The notes under the pieces: generated by a model
Seen by the model: only the letters and a program-made list of their open reading frames with translations
The model's database searches: none
Told to the model about the DNA's origin: nothing
Assembly: GCA_900548905.1 (NCBI GenBank)
Contig: URMK01000001.1
Span: 124,001 to 188,000 of the forward strand
DNA length: 64,000 bases
Reading direction: 5' to 3'
DNA from: an uncultured Lachnospiraceae bacterium
GTDB lineage: Bacteria; Bacillota; Clostridia; Lachnospirales; Lachnospiraceae
Made by a program: the position numbers and the translations under genes
In this document: in pieces, positions 8,966-15,853 of the stretch
Position numbering within the stretch: the first letter of the stretch is position 1
How the letters are laid out: each line of letters starts with the position of its first letter

Positions 8966-9835
8966 TCAACAGGTTTTCAGGATCGTTTCCGCCATATTGA
9001 TCTCTTCCAGGATAACAGAAGAGAGGCGTATGCAGACCTGATCGATCAGGTCTTTGTTATCCCGGCAGACATTCGCTTTAAACAAGCCGTTTTTGACTGC
9101 CGTCCAACTGGTATAATACTCCCCGGTGAAACGTGCGGCGCAGCCGTTTAGGGGAAGCGGCAGGCTGTTGAGATAGCAGCGGTATAAATAGCGGTTGCTG
9201 ATCAGGGCATCCGTATATCTTGCCAGCAGAAGGGCGTATTCCGGTTCTTGGCGGATACAGGCTTTGACTGCCGGCAGCAGTCTGCGGCAGAAGCCCGGAT
9301 GGTTTTCAAGAACCGTCCGGGCTTCTTTTTCCGGCGAAGGGATGGCTTCCGTCGGGCCGTCGGCCGGCGGTACCCTGCTAAGGCGGCTGATATCAAAGGC
9401 GTATGCCGGAATATCGGCCGCCTTTATGGTTCCGTCGCTCCGGTTATAGGTGGGATCGAGACAGGTAAGGATGCCGGAATCCGTTTTCCGGGCTATAAAA
9501 TAATGCGGGCCGTGATAAAGCCGATACAGAGGGGACCAGGGAATATAACAGGCATCCATTCCGATCAGGATCGCTTCACCGTCTTGCAATAAAGAAAGGC
9601 TTTCCTGTGCTTCCTCCAAAGAAGCACAGGGCAGCATCTGCAGCCGCAGTCCCATGGCCTCCAGGGCTGCCGGCATCCTCCGTGTAAGAAATACCTGTCG
9701 GCAGGGTTCATAAGTAAAATCGGTTTCAGACCATAGGGCGGCGAAGGACAAAAGATAATCCATATGATGATGATTTGCAATACTTACTATACAATTGTAG
9801 TAACAATTCAAGCCCTGGAAATTAATCAGCTCCAT
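8966..9835 (-). CDS. Cysteine-peptidase-fold protein resembling the BtrH N-terminal domain
   Basis: A 289-residue soluble protein. I start it at ATG 9835 behind AGGGGAAACGGATT; a longer frame from 9883 runs into the preceding gene. Residues 1-150 look like the C39-type papain fold of butirosin protein H: an early NCYYNCIVSIANHH segment as candidate nucleophile region, then GPHYFIARK and LDPTYN as candidate His and Asp. BtrH transfers an acyl group from a carrier protein to an amine, and the preceding two genes here are an acyl carrier protein and its ligase. The C-terminal half (tyrosine- and leucine-rich helices) is unlike anything I recognise. The starts and stops overlap (ligase stop 9822), so the genes are coupled. 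Substrate unknown; a peptidase is the alternative. Confidence 0.55.
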   Translation of the reverse strand: MELINFQGLNCYYNCIVSIANHHHMDYLLSFAALWSETDFTYEPCRQVFLTRRMPAALEAMGLRLQMLPCASLEEAQESLSLLQDGEAILIGMDACYIPWSPLYRLYHGPHYFIARKTDSGILTCLDPTYNRSDGTIKAADIPAYAFDISRLSRVPPADGPTEAIPSPEKEARTVLENHPGFCRRLLPAVKACIRQEPEYALLLARYTDALISNRYLYRCYLNSLPLPLNGCAARFTGEYYTSWTAVKNGLFKANVCRDNKDLIDQVCIRLSSVILEEINMAETILKTC

Positions 9836-11324
9836 AATCCGTTTCCCCTGTCTTTTTGCTTTTTCCGGTTGCCGTCTTTTCAATCCGGTCCAGCAGCCGT
9901 ATTATCTGCGGTTGTTTATAGTCCGACAGATGGGCGCTGATATAGGTATGGAGTTCCTCTATGGAAGGGCCGGCTTCCGCTTCCGGGTCATGTACTATAG
10001 GAACGATATCGGCGCAGACCCTTTCGTTTCCCTGCCCGTCGCTTTCCCCGTATACGATGCAGTCTTTTACCAGAGGGCAGTTCATCAGGCAGGCTTCCAC
10101 TTCCTCCGCATAGACGTTGAAGCCCCGTACAATAATTACGTTTTTCTTTCTGCCGCAGATATATAAATAGCCGTCGTCGTCCAAATATCCGATATCACCG
10201 GTATATAAAAAGCCGTTTTTTAGTATCTTTTCCGTTTCTTTTTGGTTGTTGCAGTACCCCAGCATGACATTCGGCCCTTTTACAAGGATTTCACCCCGTA
10301 TATAAGGCATGGCGGTCTTTTGCCCGTCCGCTTCCACGAGAAGGGTTTCGCCTTCAAGGGCGGTTCCCACGGAAGCAAATTTTTCCGGCTCCATTTTTTT
10401 ATAAGGTTTGGCGATCAGCGGGGAAGCTTCCGTCATGCCATATCCCGTCCAGAATTCAATGGCAGGAAAGGCTTTGGAGAGCCGGTGCAGGATAGCCGGG
10501 GATACCTTGCTTCCGGCCAGGCCGAAATAGCGGAAAGAACGGATGTCATAAGGGATCTCCCTGCCAGCCAGCTGATCCATCAGGACGGCGGCGATAACCC
10601 CGCCTTCGTAGTGTGTTACCCGGTATTGTTCCGCCGCTTTATACAGCACATCCAGGGAAAAAGGCTCCTGCAGGCATACAATGGGAAAGCCTTTGGTGAT
10701 GCAGGCGGCCAGAATCAGCAGGCCGTAGACGGAAGAATAGGGAGCGGCAATAAAGTACCGGATCGTGCCGGACGCATATTTCTCATAATCCATTTTGGAG
10801 AGATAGGAGAGGACACAGTAGGAAAGATTACTCTCCGACAGCTGGACGATTTTGGCATTTCCGGTCGTGCCCGATGTGCCTAGCAGAAGCATGGGCTCAT
10901 GGATCCCGGCCTTTACGGCCGCAGGAATGTCCCGGTGGGAAAGGGCCGTGCACTCCCCGATATAACGGATCCGGAAGCGGCCGGGAAATTCGCGGGACAA
11001 CTCTTCAAATAAAGAGCCATAGGATGCTGTGGTTAGAATCGTATGGACATCCGCCTGGTCAAGAAGCGGCAATATTTCGTATTTCGTGAGTTTTGTGCTT
11101 AAGGGAAATACGGTCATACCAGCCATGAGGATTCCGAAAAAAGCGGCGATGAAGGCCTCTCCGTCAGGCAGGAAAACAGCTATATTCTCCGTTTCGGTGC
11201 TATGAAACAGCTGCCGGACCGCCGCCGCTTTTTCGGTGAGAGTACGATAGGAGACCTCCCTGCCGTTTTCAATGAGTGCAGTCCGCTCCTGGTCTTTCCG
11301 GTGCAGCAGCAAATCTCTAATCAT
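9822..11324 (-). CDS. Adenylate-forming acyl/aminoacyl-ACP ligase (ANL superfamily)
   Basis: A 500-residue AMP-forming ligase. Motifs in order: LLLGTSGTTGNAKIV (ATP-binding loop), GYGMTEASP, YTGDIGYLDDDGYLY, the hinge region GRKKNVIIVRGFNVYAEEVE, and the C-terminal catalytic lysine in KTATGKSKK. It would activate a carboxylic acid as acyl-AMP and load it on the carrier protein encoded just before it, whose stop it overlaps by 8 bases. The substrate cannot be read by eye. The lone ligase with a discrete ACP, and no condensation or ketosynthase domain nearby, argues against a standard NRPS or PKS. BtrJ of butirosin biosynthesis is a functional analogy, not a demonstrated homologue. Confidence 0.82.
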   Translation of the reverse strand: MIRDLLLHRKDQERTALIENGREVSYRTLTEKAAAVRQLFHSTETENIAVFLPDGEAFIAAFFGILMAGMTVFPLSTKLTKYEILPLLDQADVHTILTTASYGSLFEELSREFPGRFRIRYIGECTALSHRDIPAAVKAGIHEPMLLLGTSGTTGNAKIVQLSESNLSYCVLSYLSKMDYEKYASGTIRYFIAAPYSSVYGLLILAACITKGFPIVCLQEPFSLDVLYKAAEQYRVTHYEGGVIAAVLMDQLAGREIPYDIRSFRYFGLAGSKVSPAILHRLSKAFPAIEFWTGYGMTEASPLIAKPYKKMEPEKFASVGTALEGETLLVEADGQKTAMPYIRGEILVKGPNVMLGYCNNQKETEKILKNGFLYTGDIGYLDDDGYLYICGRKKNVIIVRGFNVYAEEVEACLMNCPLVKDCIVYGESDGQGNERVCADIVPIVHDPEAEAGPSIEELHTYISAHLSDYKQPQIIRLLDRIEKTATGKSKKTGETDYGAD

Positions 11325-11568
11325 GGTTTCCGTCCTGCTCCCTTACTTTTCTTTCCGTTATGGCTATGAGGTTGTCAACGGACAGGCACAATTCCATTTC
11401 CATAATCCCAAAAGTAATCCCGTATTCTTCCTCTATCTGGAAAAGCAGGCCTACAAAGGAAAGGGAATCAAAACCCAAATCGGTATACAGATTTGATTTC
11501 CCCGTAACCGGTGCGGATACAAACTGGTATCCCCTTATCTTTTGCAGAATGGCTTCCCGTATTGTCAT
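11317..11568 (-). CDS. Acyl carrier protein (discrete)
   Basis: An 83-residue carrier protein with LYTDLGFDSLSFVGLLFQIEEEYG; the serine in GFDSL is the 4'-phosphopantetheine attachment site. The start at 11568 has GGAGG about 11 bases upstream. It sits 33 bases after the collagen-like gene without a terminator, and overlaps the ligase. It is unlikely to be the housekeeping fatty-acid ACP, because no fatty acid genes surround it and the sequence is not of the strongly acidic AcpP type. No phosphopantetheinyl transferase is in the window. Confidence 0.85.
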   Translation of the reverse strand: MTIREAILQKIRGYQFVSAPVTGKSNLYTDLGFDSLSFVGLLFQIEEEYGITFGIMEMELCLSVDNLIAITERKVREQDGNHD

Positions 11569-11601
11569 TGTTGCTCCCGCCTCCGTTTTCTGATTCTTAG
11601 T

Positions 11602-12303
11602 TTACTCAATAAAAAGCCCGCCGCTGACGGATATCTGTGTCGATTGCTCCGACGTAACCCCTTCTCCCATCCAGCCCACAATAATAGTTACAAGGGTGCC
11701 GGCTTCCAGGCTGATATTCAGGTCGGTGAGTGAGCCTTTACGGACGCTGTATTTGGGAATCTCCGTCCCGCCCACGTAGGGCTGTGTATAGGTGATGGTT
11801 TCCGGAAGGACACGGAACACAAGCGCGCTGCCGTCGGAAACGGCCAGACAGACAAAGGGGCGCATGGTTATCCCCTCCTCCAGGTACAAAGAGGTCCTGG
11901 TAGCTACCAGGGCATAGATATTTTTCAGTATCCCGTCATAGGGCATGATAAAAGAGCTGGGGTAGGCATAGCTCTGTGTTATGGTGATGGTTTGGGAAGC
12001 CCATTCTCCCGGCTGCAGATAAAGTCCGTAGCCGCTGTCCCCGCCAAAACCGGCAAAAGCGATGGCTTCCGGATTCCCCTGTGCATCGGCGGATATCTGC
12101 GCGCCGGAGCTGTTTACGTTGGACAGCGAAAAGGGGATGGTAGCAGCAACAGGCCCCTGCGGCCCTTCCGGCCCGGGTTCGCCCTGCGGACCCTGCGGCC
12201 CCTGTTTGCCCCGCGGCCCCCGGCGGTAAGGGGAGCAGCAATTGCAATAGCTGTTTCCCTGGTTATAGCTCCCTGCATTTCTTCCGTTCATTTCATCAGA
12301 CAT
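11602..12303 (-). CDS. Collagen-like protein with C-terminal globular domain
   Basis: A 233-residue protein. The N-terminus is rich in Asn, Cys and Tyr (SYCNCCSPY) and has no signal peptide; residues about 28-51 are Gly-x-Y repeats ([20 protein letters not shown]). A beta-rich domain follows, ending ISVSGGLFIE, similar in style to the BclA/C1q-like trimer domains of spore-surface collagens. The triple-helix part is short. A possible SigK-type promoter lies just upstream (12344-12371), which would suit a spore-coat or exosporium protein. It heads the operon with the ACP, ligase and BtrH-like genes. Spore location is inference. Confidence 0.75.
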   Translation of the reverse strand: MSDEMNGRNAGSYNQGNSYCNCCSPYRRGPRGKQGPQGPQGEPGPEGPQGPVAATIPFSLSNVNSSGAQISADAQGNPEAIAFAGFGGDSGYGLYLQPGEWASQTITITQSYAYPSSFIMPYDGILKNIYALVATRTSLYLEEGITMRPFVCLAVSDGSALVFRVLPETITYTQPYVGGTEIPKYSVRKGSLTDLNISLEAGTLVTIIVGWMGEGVTSEQSTQISVSGGLFIE

Positions 12304-12343
12304 TTTTTATCTCCAATCACAAGATTTTTTATCTCTTATAGAT

Positions 12344-12371
12344 TAGATTATGTTCCTGTTAAGAAAATGGT
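12344..12371 (-). promoter_or_regulatory. Possible SigK-type promoter for the collagen-like operon
   Basis: On the minus strand an AC (12371-12370) is followed by 17 bases and CATAATCTA (12352-12344), matching the AC-N16/17-CATAnnnTA form known for SigK. No SigA-type boxes are obvious here. Short motifs like this occur by chance. Confidence 0.35.
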
Positions 12372-12399
12372 TCCATCAGGCTTGGGAAAGGAAGAGAAA

Positions 12400-13401
12400 T
12401 TATCTGGCAGTGGTATCCCGATAAATGATATTCCCGGAGAAAACCGTCCGCGCCGGAATATCCTTCCCGTCAAAAACCTGCATAAGCAGAGATACGGCCG
12501 TTGTGCACATAAATTCCACACGATTGTCAACTGTGGTGATTTCGGGCGTGCTGCAGGTGGAAAGCTGGGAATTATTATAGCCGCTTATCTGGAAATCCTC
12601 CGGTATGCTCCTGCCGTGGGACAACGCATATTTTACCGCTCCGACAGCCAGCTCATCATCAGCAGTGACACAGGAATCAAAGCAGTGCCCTTCTTTTTCC
12701 AGGGAATCCAGAAGAGCGGCCGTTTCGTGGATGGATGCGGGGCTGGCAAAAATCCTTTTTTCCACATCCTGCAGCCCCTTTTGCAGACAGGCTTCCCGGA
12801 AGCCTGCTATTTTTTTCTGGCCGCTGTAGCTTAAGCTCCGGTAGAGATAGACAGGGGAACGGGAACCGCTGCGCAGCAGGGAAGCTGTCATTTCGTTTAC
12901 CGCCAGACTGTCGTCGCAGAGAACGGAATAAATATGGCTGCCGGACAGATAACCATTTAAGATGAAAACAGGCACCTTACCGGCGGCTTCAAAAAGATAC
13001 GCATTGTTCTTATCCGTATCCTCCACAAAATTGGAACCTACAAAAAACAGGGCATCCACATTCCGGGAAAGCAGCAGCTGCAGGTACTTTTTCTTTTCCT
13101 CCAGATGATATCCTGTACAGCAAAGCATGGAAGCATAGGAATTCTGGCGCAGCTCCCTTTCCAGATAATAGATGGCCGACGCCAGATACACATCGGAGGA
13201 ATCCGCACATAAGATCCCCACGGTATGCATGGAATTCAGGCCGAGGCTGCGGGCAAAGGCATTAGGCGTGTAGCTGTTTTGGTCAATGACCTGAAGCACC
13301 TTCTCCCGGGTGGCAGGGCTTACCTTGTCGCTTCCGTTTAATACACGGGATACGGTGGCAATGGAAACGCCAGCCTGTTTGGATATATCGTAAATGTTCA
13401 T
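12400..13401 (-). CDS. LacI-family transcriptional regulator of the uxa genes
   Basis: A 333-residue regulator. Residues 1-55 are the LacI helix-turn-helix with hinge (IYDISKQAGVSIATVSRVLNG, then YTPNAFARSL). The remainder is a periplasmic-binding-protein-like effector domain (VGILCADSSDVYLA). Two ATGTAA-N4-TTACAT-type operators flank its own promoter, and the same site occurs at both uxa promoters 5-6 kb away. This strongly suggests it represses uxaAB, uxaC and itself, relieved by a uronate intermediate. The symbol is left empty because LacI uronate regulators carry several names. The ATG at 13401 follows CAGAAAGGAACTTCATC on the minus strand. Confidence 0.88.
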   Translation of the reverse strand: MNIYDISKQAGVSIATVSRVLNGSDKVSPATREKVLQVIDQNSYTPNAFARSLGLNSMHTVGILCADSSDVYLASAIYYLERELRQNSYASMLCCTGYHLEEKKKYLQLLLSRNVDALFFVGSNFVEDTDKNNAYLFEAAGKVPVFILNGYLSGSHIYSVLCDDSLAVNEMTASLLRSGSRSPVYLYRSLSYSGQKKIAGFREACLQKGLQDVEKRIFASPASIHETAALLDSLEKEGHCFDSCVTADDELAVGAVKYALSHGRSIPEDFQISGYNNSQLSTCSTPEITTVDNRVEFMCTTAVSLLMQVFDGKDIPARTVFSGNIIYRDTTAR

Positions 13402-13433
13402 GATGAAGTTCCTTTCTGTTGCAGACTCCCTTG

Positions 13434-13460
13434 GTTACGGTCTATTCCGTGACCAGTAAC
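13434..13460 (+). repeat. 27-bp dispersed palindrome, copy B
   Basis: GTTACGG at the left end, TCCGTGACCAGTAAC at the right; differs from copy A at three positions. It lies in the leader of the LacI gene, between its start codon and its promoter, so it would be transcribed. Confidence 0.7.
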
Positions 13461-13481
13461 CATCCTTATAAATTAAAAATT

Positions 13482-13497
13482 ATGTAAGCGCATACAT
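13482..13497. promoter_or_regulatory. LacI-family operator 3 (autoregulation, downstream)
   Basis: ATGTAAGCGCATACAT, downstream of the LacI-gene -10 box on the minus strand; one base away from a perfect palindrome of the uxa operator type. Confidence 0.8.
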
Positions 13498-13511
13498 GCT
13501 TGATGGAAAGT

Positions 13512-13540
13512 ATTATACAATATATAATGGGAGGAAGCAA
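13512..13540 (-). promoter_or_regulatory. Promoter of the LacI-family gene
   Basis: On the minus strand: TTGCTT (13540-13535), 17-base spacer, TATAAT (13517-13512), placed between operators 3 and 4. Confidence 0.65.
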
Positions 13541-13556
13541 ATGTAATTGCTTACAT
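13541..13556. promoter_or_regulatory. LacI-family operator 4 (autoregulation, upstream)
   Basis: ATGTAATTGCTTACAT, directly next to the -35 box of the LacI-gene promoter; centre 59 bp from operator 3. Confidence 0.8.
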
Positions 13557-13671
13557 ACGGTTCCCGCTTTTGTTACATCCATCCGTAATTCGGAAATGCT
13601 GTTTTATGCGGACGACAATATTGCCGGCAGAAGAAAAGGGGACTGACTAATACACAGAAAGAAGAGTGGAA

Positions 13672-14202
13672 ATGAAAAGACTTCTATTGCTATGCGGAGC
13701 GAATGGAATCGGAAAATCGACGGCAAGCGCGGAGCTGCTGAAAAAACTGCCGCATTCCGCCTACATCGACAGTGATTATTGCCGTATGACTAATCCCCCT
13801 ATATTTAATGAGGAACTGATCCGCCTGAATTATAAGAATATCCTTGCCATGATGGAGAATTCCTTTGCTTGCGGGGAAATACAGAATGTCATATTCCCCT
13901 TTGGTTTTCATGGACACAGGAAGCAGCTGTTTGAGGCACTGCTGGAAGAACTCAGGCAGAAAGGAATCCGGTTCGAGCTGGTACCGGTTTTATTGTATTG
14001 TGAACCAGAAGAAAATATCCGCAGGGCAAGGGCGGACGGCCGGGACGAGGAACGGATCCGGCGGGGAATCAGCTATTCCCGGATCGTATATGAGAATACG
14101 GATTACCCGCGTATTGATGTGACAGGCCTGACGGCGGAGGAAACCGCGGATGCGATATTGAAGATAACAGGGACAGGAGAAGAGGCAGACATAAGGATAT
14201 GA
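13672..14202 (+). CDS. P-loop kinase / zeta-toxin-like ATPase
   Basis: A 176-residue protein with a Walker A motif at the N-terminus (LLCGANGIGKST). A likely DxD-type acidic motif follows at AYIDSDYCRM, then an arginine-rich lid (RRARADGRDEERIRRG). This layout fits small-molecule or nucleotide kinases and the zeta-toxin-like AAA group. It ends with GLTAEETADAILKI, typical of that family. I start at ATG 13672; a GTG two codons upstream is possible. No antitoxin-sized partner is adjacent, so a metabolic kinase is more likely than a toxin. Substrate unknown. Confidence 0.7.
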   Translation: MKRLLLLCGANGIGKSTASAELLKKLPHSAYIDSDYCRMTNPPIFNEELIRLNYKNILAMMENSFACGEIQNVIFPFGFHGHRKQLFEALLEELRQKGIRFELVPVLLYCEPEENIRRARADGRDEERIRRGISYSRIVYENTDYPRIDVTGLTAEETADAILKITGTGEEADIRI

Positions 14203-14459
14203 CAGGAATAAGGAGGAATTTTGACCGCCGGAGCATAAAATTGGTTGCTTTTCCGGGGGAATAAGGTTATTCTGCTTTTAGAAACAGTATGTACTGTAAC
14301 AGTGCAGGCAGATCTGCGCATTCATGGCGCAGATCGTGAGAAAACACGGTGGCGGCAGGCGTCCGTCCGCACGCGCGGCGATTTGATTGGCCGAATGCAG
14401 TAACGGTCCGGCTGAAGGCTGCGCGGTTACTATATACCGACAGGGAGAGAGGAAACACT
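14203..14459 (+). other. Intergenic stretch with hairpin
   Basis: No gene seen. A 9-bp hairpin GATCTGCGC/GCGCAGATC near 14312-14336 is followed by GTGAGAAAA, similar to what follows stems at about 1683-1695 and 32570-32586. GTAACGG and CGGTTAC ends occur further on (14399-14431). It may be a distant relative of the palindromic repeat family. Confidence 0.3.
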
Positions 14460-15419
14460 ATGAAAAATTTTAAATTTGCCATTATGGGAGCGGGAAATAT
14501 CGCCAACAAGTTCTGTGACGCGGTAAAGCGTATGGAGGACTGCGAGGTGGCGGCGGTTGCAAGTAAATCCATGGAACGTGCGGAGAACTTTGCAGAGAAA
14601 AACGGCATCAAAGCCGCCTATGGCAGTTATGAAAAAATGCTGGCGGAGGAAAAGCCGGATTGTGTCTATATCGCGGTGACACAGGATGCCCATTTCGCAT
14701 TATGCATGCTCTGCCTGGATTACAAAATTCCTGTTTTATGTGAGAAAGCGATGTTCCTCAACAGCGCCCAGGCGGAGGAAGTATTTACGAGAGCAGAGCA
14801 AGAAAAGGTATTCGTCATGGAAGCCATGTGGAGCAGATTCCTTCCCGCCGTTAAAATGGCCAAGCAGTGGATGGAGGAAGGAAAAATAGGCACCCCCTCT
14901 TTTATAGACACAGCTATCGGGTTCCTTGCGCCTGTTGATAAGGATAACCGCTATTACAGCCCGAAGCTCGGCGGAGGCGCCGCTTATGATATTACGGTCT
15001 ATGCGTATGAACTCACCGACTTTATGATTGAGCGGCCTGCTGAGGATGTGCAGGTGTCTGCCGTATGGAGCGACACCGGTGTGGATATATCCGATCAGGT
15101 GACTATCCGTTATCCCGGCCTGCTGGCCTCGCTGCGCACCAGCTTTGCGGCTGCGCTTCATGAGAGAATGGCGATTTACGGCAGCCAGGGGAAAATAGTG
15201 ATTCCCCATCCCCATTTTGCGGAAGAAGTATTTCTGTACAACAAGGATAATGAGCTGGTGATGCATTTCCAGGATACCGTTACGGAGAACGGCTTCCTGT
15301 ATGAAATCGAAGAAGCGGTAAACTGCATCCGGGACGGCAGAACAGAAAGCCCGGTGGTTCCCCACAGCCTTACGCTGGAGTGTGCAAGGCTGTTTGACCG
15401 GATTATGGAAAAGGCTTGA
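14460..15419 (+). CDS. Gfo/Idh/MocA-family oxidoreductase (dihydrodiol-dehydrogenase-like)
   Basis: A 319-residue NAD(P)-dependent oxidoreductase. The Rossmann motif is at the N-terminus (FAIMGAGNIANKF), the catalytic lysine region is CEKAMFLNS, and FVMEAMWSRFLPA is characteristic of the dihydrodiol dehydrogenase-like subgroup. I start at ATG 14460 behind GGGAGAGAGG; a longer frame from 14349 has no support. It stands alone between a kinase gene and a MerR remnant, so the substrate (a sugar or related polyol) cannot be inferred. Confidence 0.88.
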   Translation: MKNFKFAIMGAGNIANKFCDAVKRMEDCEVAAVASKSMERAENFAEKNGIKAAYGSYEKMLAEEKPDCVYIAVTQDAHFALCMLCLDYKIPVLCEKAMFLNSAQAEEVFTRAEQEKVFVMEAMWSRFLPAVKMAKQWMEEGKIGTPSFIDTAIGFLAPVDKDNRYYSPKLGGGAAYDITVYAYELTDFMIERPAEDVQVSAVWSDTGVDISDQVTIRYPGLLASLRTSFAAALHERMAIYGSQGKIVIPHPHFAEEVFLYNKDNELVMHFQDTVTENGFLYEIEEAVNCIRDGRTESPVVPHSLTLECARLFDRIMEKA

Positions 15420-15469
15420 CTTTGACGTCGCGTCAACCTGTATGCTTATAACCGAAAGGAGAAAGAGTT

Positions 15470-15633
15470 ATGGAATTGCAAACTATCAGTCAGGTATCCA
15501 GGCAATTTGCAATATCAACTCGTACACTGAGGTATTTCTGTGGCTGAAAACAGATGCAGCGGAAGCGTTGGCGGATAAAAAAAGGAACAAGTACGAAGAA
15601 GCCATAAATTTTGTTAATAGAACAGCAGATTAA
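15470..15633 (+). pseudogene. MerR-family regulator remnant
   Basis: ATG 15470 behind AAAGGAGAAAGAG begins MELQTISQVSRQFAISTRT then LRYF, a textbook MerR helix-turn-helix start, but hits a stop at 15545-15547. A second frame continues to 15633 as LKTDAAEALADKKRNKYEEA then INFVNRTAD, which looks like the C-terminal end of the same kind of protein. An internal deletion with frameshift explains both. The intact ribosome binding site and following terminator suggest recent decay. Confidence 0.65.
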
Positions 15634-15646
15634 ACATACTGCTGCT

Positions 15647-15679
15647 ATAAAACGGTGAAGGTTTTCCTCACCGTTTTAT
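15647..15679 (+). terminator. Terminator after the MerR remnant
   Basis: Perfect 12-bp stem ATAAAACGGTGA / TCACCGTTTTAT with a 9-base loop, 14 bases after the pseudogene stop. Confidence 0.7.
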
Positions 15680-15772
15680 GTGTTTCAGTGACACCGTCCT
15701 TTCAGTCCGCAGGGATGGTATCGTGAACAGTTACAGGAATAGAGTGCAATACGAAAAAAGTAACGGAGATCC

Positions 15773-15802
15773 TTGTAAAACGTGCCGGTATAGCGTTATA
15801 AT
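15773..15802 (+). promoter_or_regulatory. Promoter of glnA
   Basis: TTGTAA (15773-15778), 18-base spacer, TATAAT (15797-15802), 52 bases before the glnA start. Confidence 0.55.
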
Positions 15803-15853
15803 TTATGATAGAAATAAGAACGCGGCGGAAGCGGCCGCAGATGGGGGTTATTT

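Noticed and set aside
13672..14202. Zeta-type toxin of a toxin-antitoxin pair
   Set aside because: P-loop and lid fit small kinases equally well and there is no epsilon-like antitoxin gene beside it.
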